A stretch of DNA of 64,000 nucleotides from contig DATBRC010000017.1 in NCBI GenBank assembly GCA_036560485.1, positions 57,503 through 121,502 of the forward strand, in the 5' to 3' direction. The notes below the pieces were generated by a model. It was not told the DNA's origin. It saw only the letters and a list, made by a program, of their open reading frames with translations, and ran no database searches. The translations under genes and the position numbers were made by a program. The DNA comes from DATBRC01 sp036560485. Lineage in GTDB: Bacteria; Pseudomonadota; Gammaproteobacteria; Burkholderiales; Burkholderiaceae_D. The first letter of the stretch is position 1. Each line of letters begins with the position of its first letter. Positions 16,808 to 24,936 of the stretch are shown piece after piece.

Positions 16808-16814
16808 ACTTGCC

Positions 16815-17921
16815 ATGCAGATTCAATCCGCACTTCAACTAATTATTACGGCCCTGCTTGTCGCCGTGTTGCCGCTCACCGTGGTATGGGTATCGAACGA
16901 TACCAACAAATATCGCAAGTTGGCTTGGGTGACTTTATTCCTGACATTTGATCTGGTTATGTTCGGGGCCTTCACGCGACTGACGGACTCGGGACTTGGC
17001 TGCCCAGATTGGCCTGGTTGTTATGGACAGGCCAATCCATTTTTAGCGCATGTGGACATCAGCTCGGCGCAAGCGGCGATGCCGGGTGGTCCGGTCACGC
17101 ATGCTAAAGCCTGGATTGAAATGATTCATCGCTATTTGGCGATGGCTGTCGGCGTGTTGATTGTCGCGATGACAGTAACTGCGTGGCGTGTCCGAAGAAA
17201 ATTTGGTGTGGCGAATGAAAAATTATCGCCTTGGTATCCAACGATTTTATTGGGTTTCGTTTGTCTGCAAGGCGCATTCGGTGCATGGACGGTAACGATG
17301 AAATTGCAACCGATCATCGTGACAACGCATCTATTGCTGGGATTGACTTTGCTGGCAATGCTGGCGTGGCTGGCGGCGCGGCAAAGTGAACATGGTCAGG
17401 TGCAATCGACTGCGGTTATGTTACGCGTGCCGGCGGCATTCGCTGTACTGTTACTCATTATGCAGATTGCCTTGGGCGGTTGGGTAAGCACCAACTATGC
17501 AGCACTCGCCTGTACTGATTATCCGCTGTGTCACGGTACAGTATTGCCGCAGATGGATTTTGCCAATGGTTTTACGCTATGGCGCAGTCTTGGAAAAACT
17601 TCTAGCGGAGAATTTTTACCATTTGATGCATTAACGGCGATTCATTGGATGCATCGGACTTTTGCATTGCTGGTAGTTGCAGTTATTGCCTGGGTAGCAC
17701 ATCGAGCAATGGATATTAACGGATTGCAAAAAACAGCGCGTTGGTTGTTGGCCATCATTCTTTTGCAATTTGTCACTGGCGTGTCGACGATTTTTTTGCA
17801 ATGGCCATTGGCATTGGCAGTTATACACAACGGCGGCGCGGCGCTCCTCGTGATATTGCTGGTCATGTTAAACTACAAGGCTCGTATCCCATTGTCGGCG
17901 AGTTCAGACAGCACCGCTTAG
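16815..17921 (+). CDS. ctaA: Haem A synthase (COX15/CtaA)
   Basis: 368 residues with about eight membrane segments. It oxidises the methyl group on haem O to a formyl group to make haem A. Conserved blocks: FGAFTRLTDSGLGCPDWPGCYG near the first helix pair, EMIHRY, TTHLLLG, and IHWMHRT in the second half, whose histidines serve as haem ligands. It starts eight bases after the SCO-like gene and is followed by ctaB, the preceding enzyme of the haem O/A pathway. Confidence 0.95.
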   Translation: MQIQSALQLIITALLVAVLPLTVVWVSNDTNKYRKLAWVTLFLTFDLVMFGAFTRLTDSGLGCPDWPGCYGQANPFLAHVDISSAQAAMPGGPVTHAKAWIEMIHRYLAMAVGVLIVAMTVTAWRVRRKFGVANEKLSPWYPTILLGFVCLQGAFGAWTVTMKLQPIIVTTHLLLGLTLLAMLAWLAARQSEHGQVQSTAVMLRVPAAFAVLLLIMQIALGGWVSTNYAALACTDYPLCHGTVLPQMDFANGFTLWRSLGKTSSGEFLPFDALTAIHWMHRTFALLVVAVIAWVAHRAMDINGLQKTARWLLAIILLQFVTGVSTIFLQWPLALAVIHNGGAALLVILLVMLNYKARIPLSASSDSTA

Positions 17922-17950
17922 CACGATCGTAATTAGTCGACAGCCAATAC

Positions 17951-18835
17951 ATGACTACCTTGACAACCACACCGAATCGCATCGCTCAATACTGGGCACT
18001 GACCAAACCGCGCGTGACGCAGTTGGCGGTGTTTTGTGCGGTGATCGGCATGTTTCTCGCGACGCCTGATTTGCCGGATTGGAAAATCGTGGTGGCCGCA
18101 ACGATCGGCATTTGGTTGCTTGCCGGTGCAGCGTTTGCGGTCAATTGTCTAGTTGAACGTGAAATCGATTCGCGCATGGCGCGTACCGCACGCCGCCCGA
18201 TGGCACGCGGCGAAATCAGCGTTGCACAAACGCTAGTGTTCTCCGGCGTGATTGGCGGTATCGGCATGTCAGTGCTATACAACTTCGTCAATCCACTCAC
18301 GATGTGGCTCACTTTTGCGACCTTCGTTGGTTATGCAGTGATCTACACCATCATTCTCAAACCCGCTACGCCGCAAAATATCGTGATCGGTGGGTTGTCA
18401 GGCGCGATGCCGCCTGCATTGGGTTGGGCTGCGATTGCCAACGATGTGCCGATGCAGGCGTGGATTCTGGTGCTGATTATTTTTGTGTGGACGCCGCCGC
18501 ATTTCTGGGCGTTGGCATTGTATCGCCGTGATGATTATGCGAAATCCGGATTGCCGATGCTGCCGATTACGCATGGTTTGCAATTTACGCAGTTCCACGT
18601 GTGGTTGTATACCATCGTGCTGGTGGCAACCACCATGCTGCCGTATGCAGTCCATATGAGCGGCTTGATCTATCTCGTTAGCGCATCTGTCCTCGGTGCT
18701 ATTTTCCTTTGGTATGCGTGGCAAATTTATCGTCATTACACCGACCTGATTTCACGCAAGACCTTCGCTTACTCGATCATCTATTTATCGCTGCTGTTTG
18801 CTGCGTTGCTGGTCGATCATTATCTGAAATTTTAA
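17951..18835 (+). CDS. ctaB: Protohaem IX farnesyltransferase (haem O synthase)
   Basis: 294 residues, UbiA-type prenyltransferase with about nine membrane segments. It adds a farnesyl group to haem B. The Asp-rich motif NCLVEREIDSRMARTARRPMA (about residues 65-85) and the second motif around ALYRRDDYAKSG are present. It gives haem O to CtaA encoded just upstream. The spacing of 29 bases after ctaA and seven before sco supports one transcript. Confidence 0.96.
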   Translation: MTTLTTTPNRIAQYWALTKPRVTQLAVFCAVIGMFLATPDLPDWKIVVAATIGIWLLAGAAFAVNCLVEREIDSRMARTARRPMARGEISVAQTLVFSGVIGGIGMSVLYNFVNPLTMWLTFATFVGYAVIYTIILKPATPQNIVIGGLSGAMPPALGWAAIANDVPMQAWILVLIIFVWTPPHFWALALYRRDDYAKSGLPMLPITHGLQFTQFHVWLYTIVLVATTMLPYAVHMSGLIYLVSASVLGAIFLWYAWQIYRHYTDLISRKTFAYSIIYLSLLFAALLVDHYLKF

Positions 18836-18841
18836 TTTTTT

Positions 18842-19423
18842 ATGCGCGCCATTCTGCTTGCTATTGTTGCTGTGCTGTTTATGCTGACCGCTTGTGATCA
18901 AAAACAGCCCGTCGTTTTTAAAAATACCGATGTAACCGGCCTCGATTATGCGAAGGATTTTGCGCTGACCGATCACACCGGCAAGCAGCGTACACTGGCT
19001 GATTTCAAAGGTAAAGTCGTTGCGATTTTTTTCGGCTATACCCAATGCCCGGACGTCTGCCCGACCACCATGACCGAACTGGAAAACGTGATGAAGCAGT
19101 TGGGACCATTGTCGGACAAGGTGCAAGTGCTGTTCGTGACAATCGATCCTGAAAGAGATACGGCTGAATTGCTGTCCAAATATGTGCCGGCATTTGATCC
19201 GCGATTTTTAGGTTTGCGCGGCGATGCAGCGGCTACTGAAAAAGTCGCAAAGGAATTTAAAGTGTTTTACCAAAAAGTCCCCGGCAAGGAGACTGGCAGT
19301 TACACGATGGATCATACGGCAGGCATTTATGTATTTGATCCGCAAGGCCGGATACGGCTTTTTATGCGAAATGCACAAGATGCCGAATCGGTCGTGCATG
19401 ATATTAAACTTCTCTTGCAGTAA
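18842..19423 (+). CDS. SCO family copper chaperone, lipoprotein
   Basis: 193 residues. The N-terminus has a lipobox (LTAC, Cys18), so the protein is probably lipid-anchored. The thioredoxin-like domain has the CPDVC copper motif (Cys69, Cys73) and His158 in MDHTAGIYVFD. SCO proteins load copper into, or reduce, the CuA site of subunit II. It is the last gene of the haem/copper assembly group, ended by the hairpin at 19442-19472. Confidence 0.94.
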   Translation: MRAILLAIVAVLFMLTACDQKQPVVFKNTDVTGLDYAKDFALTDHTGKQRTLADFKGKVVAIFFGYTQCPDVCPTTMTELENVMKQLGPLSDKVQVLFVTIDPERDTAELLSKYVPAFDPRFLGLRGDAAATEKVAKEFKVFYQKVPGKETGSYTMDHTAGIYVFDPQGRIRLFMRNAQDAESVVHDIKLLLQ

Positions 19424-19441
19424 TCGTTCGGTTATCACAAG

Positions 19442-19472
19442 AAAAAAGGCGCTCAATCGAGCGCCTTTTTTT
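19442..19472. terminator. Bidirectional terminator between sco and rpoH
   Basis: Stem of A-run plus GGCGCTC, loop AATC, then GAGCGCC plus T-run. It is symmetrical and lies between two convergent genes, so it serves sco on the plus strand and rpoH on the minus strand. Confidence 0.92.
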
Positions 19473-19485
19473 GCATCACTACCGC

Positions 19486-20379
19486 TTACGCATAAGCAGC
19501 GAGCGAGCCTTTCATCTTTTTCAATGCCACGGTTTCGATCTGACGAATTCGTTCTGCCGACACGCCAAACTCATCGGCCAATTCATGCAGCGTCGCACCA
19601 GAGCCATCGTCATTTGCCAACCAGCGCGCTTCTACAATCCGGCGTGAACGCGGATCCAGTTTGGCAAGTGCGCCTTCCAATCCTTCGGAGTGCAAGCGAT
19701 CGTTTTCTTGCGCTTCCAATACCTTGGTCGGTTCGCTCATATCCGATGACAAATAAGCGATCGGTGAGAATTTATCGTCTTCATCATCGGTTGGTGCTTC
19801 CAATGCGATATCGCGGCCTGACAAACGGGTTTCCATTTCAATCACTTCTTCCCGTTTGACATTCAAGGTCTTGGCAAGATCGTCCACTTGCGCAGGTGTC
19901 ATTGCATCCAGGCCTTCCTTATGGCTACGCAAATTGAAGAACAACTTCCGTTGTGCCTTGGTTGTCGCCACTTTGACCAGGCGCCAGTTCTTCAGGATGT
20001 ACTCGTGCATCTCGGCCTTGATCCAATGCATCGCATAAGAAACCAGGCGTACTCCCTGGTCAGGATCAAAGCGTTTGACTGCTTTCATCAAGCCGATGTT
20101 ACCTTCCTGGATCAGGTCTGCATGTGGCAAGCCGTAGCCCAAATAGCCGCGTGCGATCGATACCACCAAGCGCAGGTGCGACAACACCAGCGTTTGTGCG
20201 GCAGCGAGATCATTATGATCGCGCAATTTTTTGGCAAGCGATATCTCTTCTTCGTGTGTCAGCATCGGAATCCGATTGACCGAAGAAATATACGACTCAA
20301 TATTCCCCAAGCTGCCAGGAAGACCAAGCGCAAATGCATGACTTGGAACCAAAGCCGACTGTGTGGATTGTGTGTTCAT
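19486..20379 (-). CDS. rpoH: RNA polymerase sigma-32 (heat-shock sigma factor)
   Basis: 297 residues. The RpoH box QRKLFFNLR is at residues 143-151, which separates RpoH from other group 3 sigma factors. Region 2 contains GLPHADLIQEGNIGLMKAVKRFD and region 4 ends with the HTH at FGVSAERIRQIE. It directs polymerase to heat-shock promoters. An AAGGAG ribosome site precedes the ATG. A perfect CIRCE operator lies 67 bases upstream, so HrcA may repress it; see 20446-20472. Confidence 0.97.
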   Translation of the reverse strand: MNTQSTQSALVPSHAFALGLPGSLGNIESYISSVNRIPMLTHEEEISLAKKLRDHNDLAAAQTLVLSHLRLVVSIARGYLGYGLPHADLIQEGNIGLMKAVKRFDPDQGVRLVSYAMHWIKAEMHEYILKNWRLVKVATTKAQRKLFFNLRSHKEGLDAMTPAQVDDLAKTLNVKREEVIEMETRLSGRDIALEAPTDDEDDKFSPIAYLSSDMSEPTKVLEAQENDRLHSEGLEGALAKLDPRSRRIVEARWLANDDGSGATLHELADEFGVSAERIRQIETVALKKMKGSLAAYA

Positions 20380-20445
20380 TCATTCTCCTTGCGTGCTTAA
20401 TACCCCAGAAAACCCAACGTGGTTAAAGCCGATTCAGGGATTATA

Positions 20446-20472
20446 TTAGCACTCTCTTGACAAGAGTGCTAA
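20446..20472. promoter_or_regulatory. CIRCE operator (HrcA site) upstream of rpoH
   Basis: TTAGCACTC-N9-GAGTGCTAA, identical to the CIRCE consensus in both nine-base arms and spacer length. It lies 67-93 bases before the rpoH start and, on the rpoH strand, is directly followed by a TATAAT hexamer. HrcA bound here would cover the likely promoter. hrcA is not in the window. Confidence 0.92.
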
Positions 20473-20540
20473 TTAGCAAAACCAAAACCTTCAATAGTAA
20501 AAATACTATTGTTTAATAAAAATCAATAACTTATAAAATA

Positions 20541-20576
20541 ATAGAGTCGATTTTGAATAAAAAGTTGCGGCTCTAT
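20541..20576 (-). terminator. Possible hairpin terminator in the rpoH-ftsX gap
   Basis: Nine-base stem (ATAGAGTCG / CGGCTCTAT, one G-U) with an AT-rich 18-base loop. On the minus strand it lies about 95 bases past the ftsX stop and is followed by ATTATTTT. The stem is weak and the loop long. The rest of the 20473-20670 stretch is AT-rich with no visible gene. Confidence 0.35.
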
Positions 20577-20670
20577 GGCTTACAAACCGGCTAAGAGATA
20601 TTTATTTAAAAAGGTGGCGCTCGCCTACTGCGCTGAAAAATCAAGAAATAACAGGCCAGAATTAATATTT

Positions 20671-21594
20671 TTATAATTTTGCCAAATAGCGACGCACCGA
20701 GAGTACTGCGCCCAATAAACCAATAGCAGCACTGACGAGCAGTAATAAAAGCGAGGAGATAAAGCCCAACGGGTAAAGCTTGAATTCCGTCGCATACAGC
20801 CGTGCAAGCTCTGCAATTGTGTCGTTGAGCGCTTGCAAGGATAACGCAACGGTAGCCAATGCAAGTGCACCAGCACACAGGCCCAACAGCGCGCCCGTGT
20901 AATAAAACGGACGATAAACAAAAGCATCCGTCGCGCCCACCAATTTGGAAATTTCAATTTCTTCACGTTGATTAACGACTTGCAAACGGATCGTGTTGAA
21001 TACGACGGCGACTACAACCATGCCGAGTGTGCAAGCAAGGATCAGCAGGACAAGTCGCAGCACATGTAACAATGCCGCCAGCCGCATTACCCATGAAGAA
21101 TCCACTTGAACATATTCAACATCCGGCAACTTCTTCAGGCGAGCCGCAAGCGTATCGACACGCGTAGCTTCCGTCGCATTTTTGAATTGTGCCAATTTAA
21201 TAATGTAACCATCCGGCAAAGGGTTGCCATCCAAGGTGGTAAGCGCTTCTGACAAACCCGTTTTGCCTTTTAGTTCGCTGAGTGCTTTTTCTTTCGGAAT
21301 GAATTCAAGTTTCGCGACACACTTGGTTTCTTCCAGGATGCGGCTGATTGAAGAGGAGAGCGCAACCGATTTATCGCGAGGTGTATCGACTGCCATGAAC
21401 ACACTGATCTCAGGTTCAATCGTCAAGTGCTGCGCAATAGGGCGCACATTGTCCAACAAGGTCAAGCCTGCAAACGGCAATGCCAACGCAATCGCAATGA
21501 CCAGCATATTCAAAATAAAGCCGCTGCGTCGTTTGCCTAAATGGCGAAACGCTTCTGCCAGTGCAAATCGATGTTGCCGCAGCCAGGTCTTCAT
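20671..21594 (-). CDS. ftsX: Cell division ABC transporter subunit FtsX
   Basis: 307 residues with four membrane segments: one near the N-terminus followed by a large periplasmic loop, then three in the C-terminal half. FtsX works with FtsE at the septum, activating amidases that split peptidoglycan. Its ATG overlaps the ftsE stop as ATGA (21591-21594). An upstream in-frame start at 21624 lies inside ftsE and is less likely. Confidence 0.94.
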   Translation of the reverse strand: MKTWLRQHRFALAEAFRHLGKRRSGFILNMLVIAIALALPFAGLTLLDNVRPIAQHLTIEPEISVFMAVDTPRDKSVALSSSISRILEETKCVAKLEFIPKEKALSELKGKTGLSEALTTLDGNPLPDGYIIKLAQFKNATEATRVDTLAARLKKLPDVEYVQVDSSWVMRLAALLHVLRLVLLILACTLGMVVVAVVFNTIRLQVVNQREEIEISKLVGATDAFVYRPFYYTGALLGLCAGALALATVALSLQALNDTIAELARLYATEFKLYPLGFISSLLLLLVSAAIGLLGAVLSVRRYLAKL

Positions 21595-22283
21595 GAAGCC
21601 TCCGCCGCCAACGCATCGTGCCAACCGTCGACAACACGTCCCTGGTTCAGATAAATCACGCGGCCACCCGTTTCCATTACTTGCTCATCATGAGTGGAAA
21701 TCACACACGTCACACCGACAGCATGAAACGACTTCAGCGCAGCCATCACTTGATTGGCACTGGCACGATCGAGATTGGCAGTCGGTTCATCAGCCAGAAT
21801 GATTTGCGGGCGATTCACAATGGCGCGCGCAATCGATACGCGCTGCTGTTCGCCACCGGAAAGAGCCATCGGATCCGATAGCGTCTTGTCATACAAACCG
21901 ACTTTGTCCAATGCGGCGCGCGCACGTTTTTCCGCATCGGCTTTAGGTGTGCCGCTGACAATCAAAGGCAGCATCACATTGGATAACACATTGCGGTCCA
22001 ATAGCAACCGCTGTTGCTGAAAGATCAGGCCCAAGCGTCGCCGCAGGAATGCCATGCCGGTCGAATTGAGTTTGCCGATATTGTGGCCGGCCACTTGCAC
22101 AGTGCCGGAGCTGGGGCGTTCAACCGCTGCAATTAATTTCAACAAGGTCGATTTGCCCGCGCCTGAAGGGCCGGCCAACAAGACCAATTCGCCCTTCGCA
22201 ATCGATAGCGATACATCGAAAAGCGCGGTCGCATCTTTGGAATATTGTTTGGAAACGTGTTGGAACTCGATCATTGATTCCAT
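21591..22283 (-). CDS. ftsE: Cell division ATP-binding protein FtsE
   Basis: 230 residues, ABC ATPase. Walker A GPSGAGKST near residue 39, Q-loop in IFQQQRLL, signature LSGGEQQR, Walker B IILADEPT. The start may instead be the ATG at 22274, since many FtsE proteins begin MIEF. It lies eight bases after ftsY and overlaps ftsX, in the conserved ftsYEX order that links membrane targeting and division. Confidence 0.95.
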   Translation of the reverse strand: MESMIEFQHVSKQYSKDATALFDVSLSIAKGELVLLAGPSGAGKSTLLKLIAAVERPSSGTVQVAGHNIGKLNSTGMAFLRRRLGLIFQQQRLLLDRNVLSNVMLPLIVSGTPKADAEKRARAALDKVGLYDKTLSDPMALSGGEQQRVSIARAIVNRPQIILADEPTANLDRASANQVMAALKSFHAVGVTCVISTHDEQVMETGGRVIYLNQGRVVDGWHDALAAEAS

Positions 22284-22291
22284 AGAGAAGG

Positions 22292-23350
22292 TCAGCTTAA
22301 CAAGGCATCGACAAATTCTTGTGCATTAAACGGCTGCAAATCTTCAATCTGCTCACCGACACCAATGAAATATACCGGCACTGGTCTTGTTTTGGCAATG
22401 GCCGCCAGTACGCCACCCTTTGCCGTGCCATCCAGTTTGGTCACGACCAGACCGGTCAATCCAAGTGCATCGTCAAACGCCTTGACCTGCATCAGCGCAT
22501 TCTGTCCTGTATTGCCATCGATGACGAGCAAAATTTCATGCGGCGCAGATGCCATGCCTTTGGCGATCACGCGCTTGATTTTCTTCAGTTCTTCCATCAG
22601 GTGCAGTTGCGTTGGCAATCTACCGGCAGTATCAATCATCACAACATCAATGTCACGTGCTTGCGCAGAATGGACTGCATCATAGGCGACTGCCGCAGGA
22701 TCACCCGATTCTTGTGAAATCACAGTCACGTTATTGCGCTCGCCCCACACAGCCAATTGTTCGCGCGCAGCAGCGCGGAACGTATCGCCTGCAGCCAACA
22801 AGACCGATTGTCCATGCGCTTGCAAATGTTTGGCAAGTTTGCCTATCGTGGTGGTTTTGCCCGCGCCATTCACACCGGTTATCATGGTGACCAGCGGCTG
22901 ATGTTTGCCCAATACCAGCGGCTTTTGGAGTGGCGTCAGCAGATCAATCAATAAAGAACGCAATGCCGTTTTGACTTGCTGTGCTTCTGTTAATTTTTCG
23001 TCTTTGACTTTTTTCTTTAATGCATTCAGTAAAAATTGCGTGGCTTCGACGCCCGCATCCGATGTAAGCAATGCCGATTCAAGTTCCTCATATAATTCGT
23101 CGCCAATCTTCGCGCCGATAAAAAGCGTTGTCAGATTGGATGAGGTTTTGGATAGCCCGCTCTTGAGACGTGTCAGCCAGGAACGTTTTTGTTCAATTGA
23201 GGTCGCAGGTGCAGTGACAATTTCTCCCTGCATATCATTGGCTGAGGGTGTAACAGGCGCTGGCGGTTGAGACGAGGCTGGTGATTCAACTGCGGCATCT
23301 TGCGGCAACTGGGATGGTTCTTTGCTTTTTTTCTTGAAGAAACTAAACAT
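22292..23350 (-). CDS. ftsY: Signal recognition particle receptor FtsY
   Basis: 352 residues. An acidic, Pro/Ala-rich A domain (about 1-55) is followed by the NG GTPase domain with GVNGAGKTTTIGKLAKHL (G1), DTAGR (G3) and TKLDGTAKGG (G4 and closing loop). It docks SRP-ribosome complexes at the inner membrane. The protein starts MFSFFKKK, a usual membrane-interacting head. First gene of ftsY-ftsE-ftsX; it shares a 137-base divergent region with the peptidase gene at 23488. Confidence 0.96.
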   Translation of the reverse strand: MFSFFKKKSKEPSQLPQDAAVESPASSQPPAPVTPSANDMQGEIVTAPATSIEQKRSWLTRLKSGLSKTSSNLTTLFIGAKIGDELYEELESALLTSDAGVEATQFLLNALKKKVKDEKLTEAQQVKTALRSLLIDLLTPLQKPLVLGKHQPLVTMITGVNGAGKTTTIGKLAKHLQAHGQSVLLAAGDTFRAAAREQLAVWGERNNVTVISQESGDPAAVAYDAVHSAQARDIDVVMIDTAGRLPTQLHLMEELKKIKRVIAKGMASAPHEILLVIDGNTGQNALMQVKAFDDALGLTGLVVTKLDGTAKGGVLAAIAKTRPVPVYFIGVGEQIEDLQPFNAQEFVDALLS

Positions 23351-23366
23351 CGGGAATGTGCTCAGG

Positions 23367-23407
23367 GAATTTACTTAAAGAATCTACTTAATAAGGAATC
23401 TACTTAA
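23367..23407. repeat. Three short direct repeats in the ftsY/M16 divergent region
   Basis: GAATTTACTTAA (23367-23378), GAATCTACTTAA (23380-23391) and GAATCTACTTAA (23396-23407) lie 13 and 16 bases apart. They sit in the promoter region between two divergent genes and could be regulator half-sites or products of slippage. Confidence 0.5.
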
Positions 23408-23487
23408 GGATTTGCCTCAGAAACGCCTGCAGCGAAACTGCAGACAAGCGGATACAATCAGAACCCTATTCTATCAGAGCACAGCAT

Positions 23488-24870
23488 ATGAGAATTCGAA
23501 CTTACTTGCGTAACTACTTAATTTTGTCCGTATGCATCTTCGTGTGCATGCAGGCATTGGCCGATACCAAACCGGCTGAAGAATTCGTGCTGAAAAACGG
23601 CATGAAAATCATCGTCAAGGAAGACCATCGTGCGCCTACCGTGGCACACATGATTTGGTACAAGGTTGGTTCAATGGATGAAAAGAACGGCTCGACCGGC
23701 TTGGCGCATGCGTTGGAGCACATGATGTTTAAAGGGACAAAGAAACTCAAACCCGGCGAGTTCAGCGCAAAAGTGGCGGCATTGGGTGGACGCGAGAATG
23801 CGTTTACCAATACTGATTACACCGCTTATTTCCAGCAAATCGGCAGCAATAAACTGGAAGATATGATGGTGTTGGAAGCCGACCGCATGGCCAACCTGGT
23901 ATTCGACAAGAAAGAATTTGAAAAAGAAATTCGTGTCGTGATGGAAGAGCGCCGAATGCGAACGGACGACCAGCCTGCCGGCCTCATGAATGAAGCATTG
24001 CATGCAGCAGCATTCGTTGCACATCCTTACCATCATCCGGTGATTGGCTGGATGAATGATCTGGAACACATGACTGTGCAAGATGTGAAAGGCTGGCATG
24101 ACCATTGGTATGCGCCGAACAACGCCACCATGGTGGTGTCCGGTGACGTCGATCCCGAAAAAGTGCATGTGCTTGCAGAAAAATATTTTGGCAAAATCAA
24201 ACCGAAAGTATTGCCGGTCACTCGACCTCAAACAGAACCGGAGCAGCATGGCACCAGACGCGTGATTGTGAAAGCGCCAGCTGAGAATCCGTATGTCGTA
24301 TTGGCATTCAAAGTACCGACCTTGCGCGATGTCGAAAAAGATAGCGATGTGTATGCGCTCGAAGCGCTGGCGGCGGTGCTCGATGGTTACGACAATGCAC
24401 GCCTCAATGCAAAACTGGTGCGCACCGATAAAGTCGCCAATTCGGTGGGCGCGGATTATTCTGCCTTGGCGCGCGGCCCGCTGTTGTTCTTGCTCGACGG
24501 TTCGCCGGTACCAGGCGTCACCACCGAACAACTGGAAAAATTGCTGAGGGCAGAAGTGGATCGGATTGCGAAACAAGGCGTATCCGAGCAAGAATTGACG
24601 CGCGTCAAAACGCAATTGATTGCCGGACAAGTGTATAAGCGCGATTCGATATTCGGGCAAGCGATGGAAATTGGTGTAACGGAAATGTCAGGTATCTCAT
24701 ACACCAAGATCGATCGCATGATTGAAAAAGTGAAGCAGGTCACACCGCAACAAGTGCAAGAGGTTGCGCAGAAATATTTTGGTGATGATGCGATGACAGT
24801 GGCAACCTTGGTCCCATTGCCCATAACTGCCAAAAAACCGGCGCCGCCGCCTTCAGGATTGCTGCACTAA
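23488..24870 (+). CDS. M16 family zinc peptidase (catalytic), exported
   Basis: 460 residues with a signal peptide (cleavage near residue 25, ALA-DT). The inverted zinc motif HxxEH is HALEH at residues 74-78, inside GLAHALEHMMFKGT, and a downstream Glu cluster supplies the third ligand. These pitrilysin/MPP-like enzymes degrade peptides, probably in the periplasm. The next gene is a paralogue without the motif, the usual active/inactive pair. Confidence 0.92.
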   Translation: MRIRTYLRNYLILSVCIFVCMQALADTKPAEEFVLKNGMKIIVKEDHRAPTVAHMIWYKVGSMDEKNGSTGLAHALEHMMFKGTKKLKPGEFSAKVAALGGRENAFTNTDYTAYFQQIGSNKLEDMMVLEADRMANLVFDKKEFEKEIRVVMEERRMRTDDQPAGLMNEALHAAAFVAHPYHHPVIGWMNDLEHMTVQDVKGWHDHWYAPNNATMVVSGDVDPEKVHVLAEKYFGKIKPKVLPVTRPQTEPEQHGTRRVIVKAPAENPYVVLAFKVPTLRDVEKDSDVYALEALAAVLDGYDNARLNAKLVRTDKVANSVGADYSALARGPLLFLLDGSPVPGVTTEQLEKLLRAEVDRIAKQGVSEQELTRVKTQLIAGQVYKRDSIFGQAMEIGVTEMSGISYTKIDRMIEKVKQVTPQQVQEVAQKYFGDDAMTVATLVPLPITAKKPAPPPSGLLH

Positions 24871-24936
24871 AATTTATCGAGATCAATTGACCATACTATC
24901 CTCGTCAGATAACGAGGGTGATTACAAGGTGTATCC

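Noticed and set aside
23671..24660. 329-codon minus-strand frame inside the M16 peptidase gene
   Set aside because: Antisense to a gene with clear signal peptide and zinc motif; composition is rich in His, Phe and Arg with no domain.
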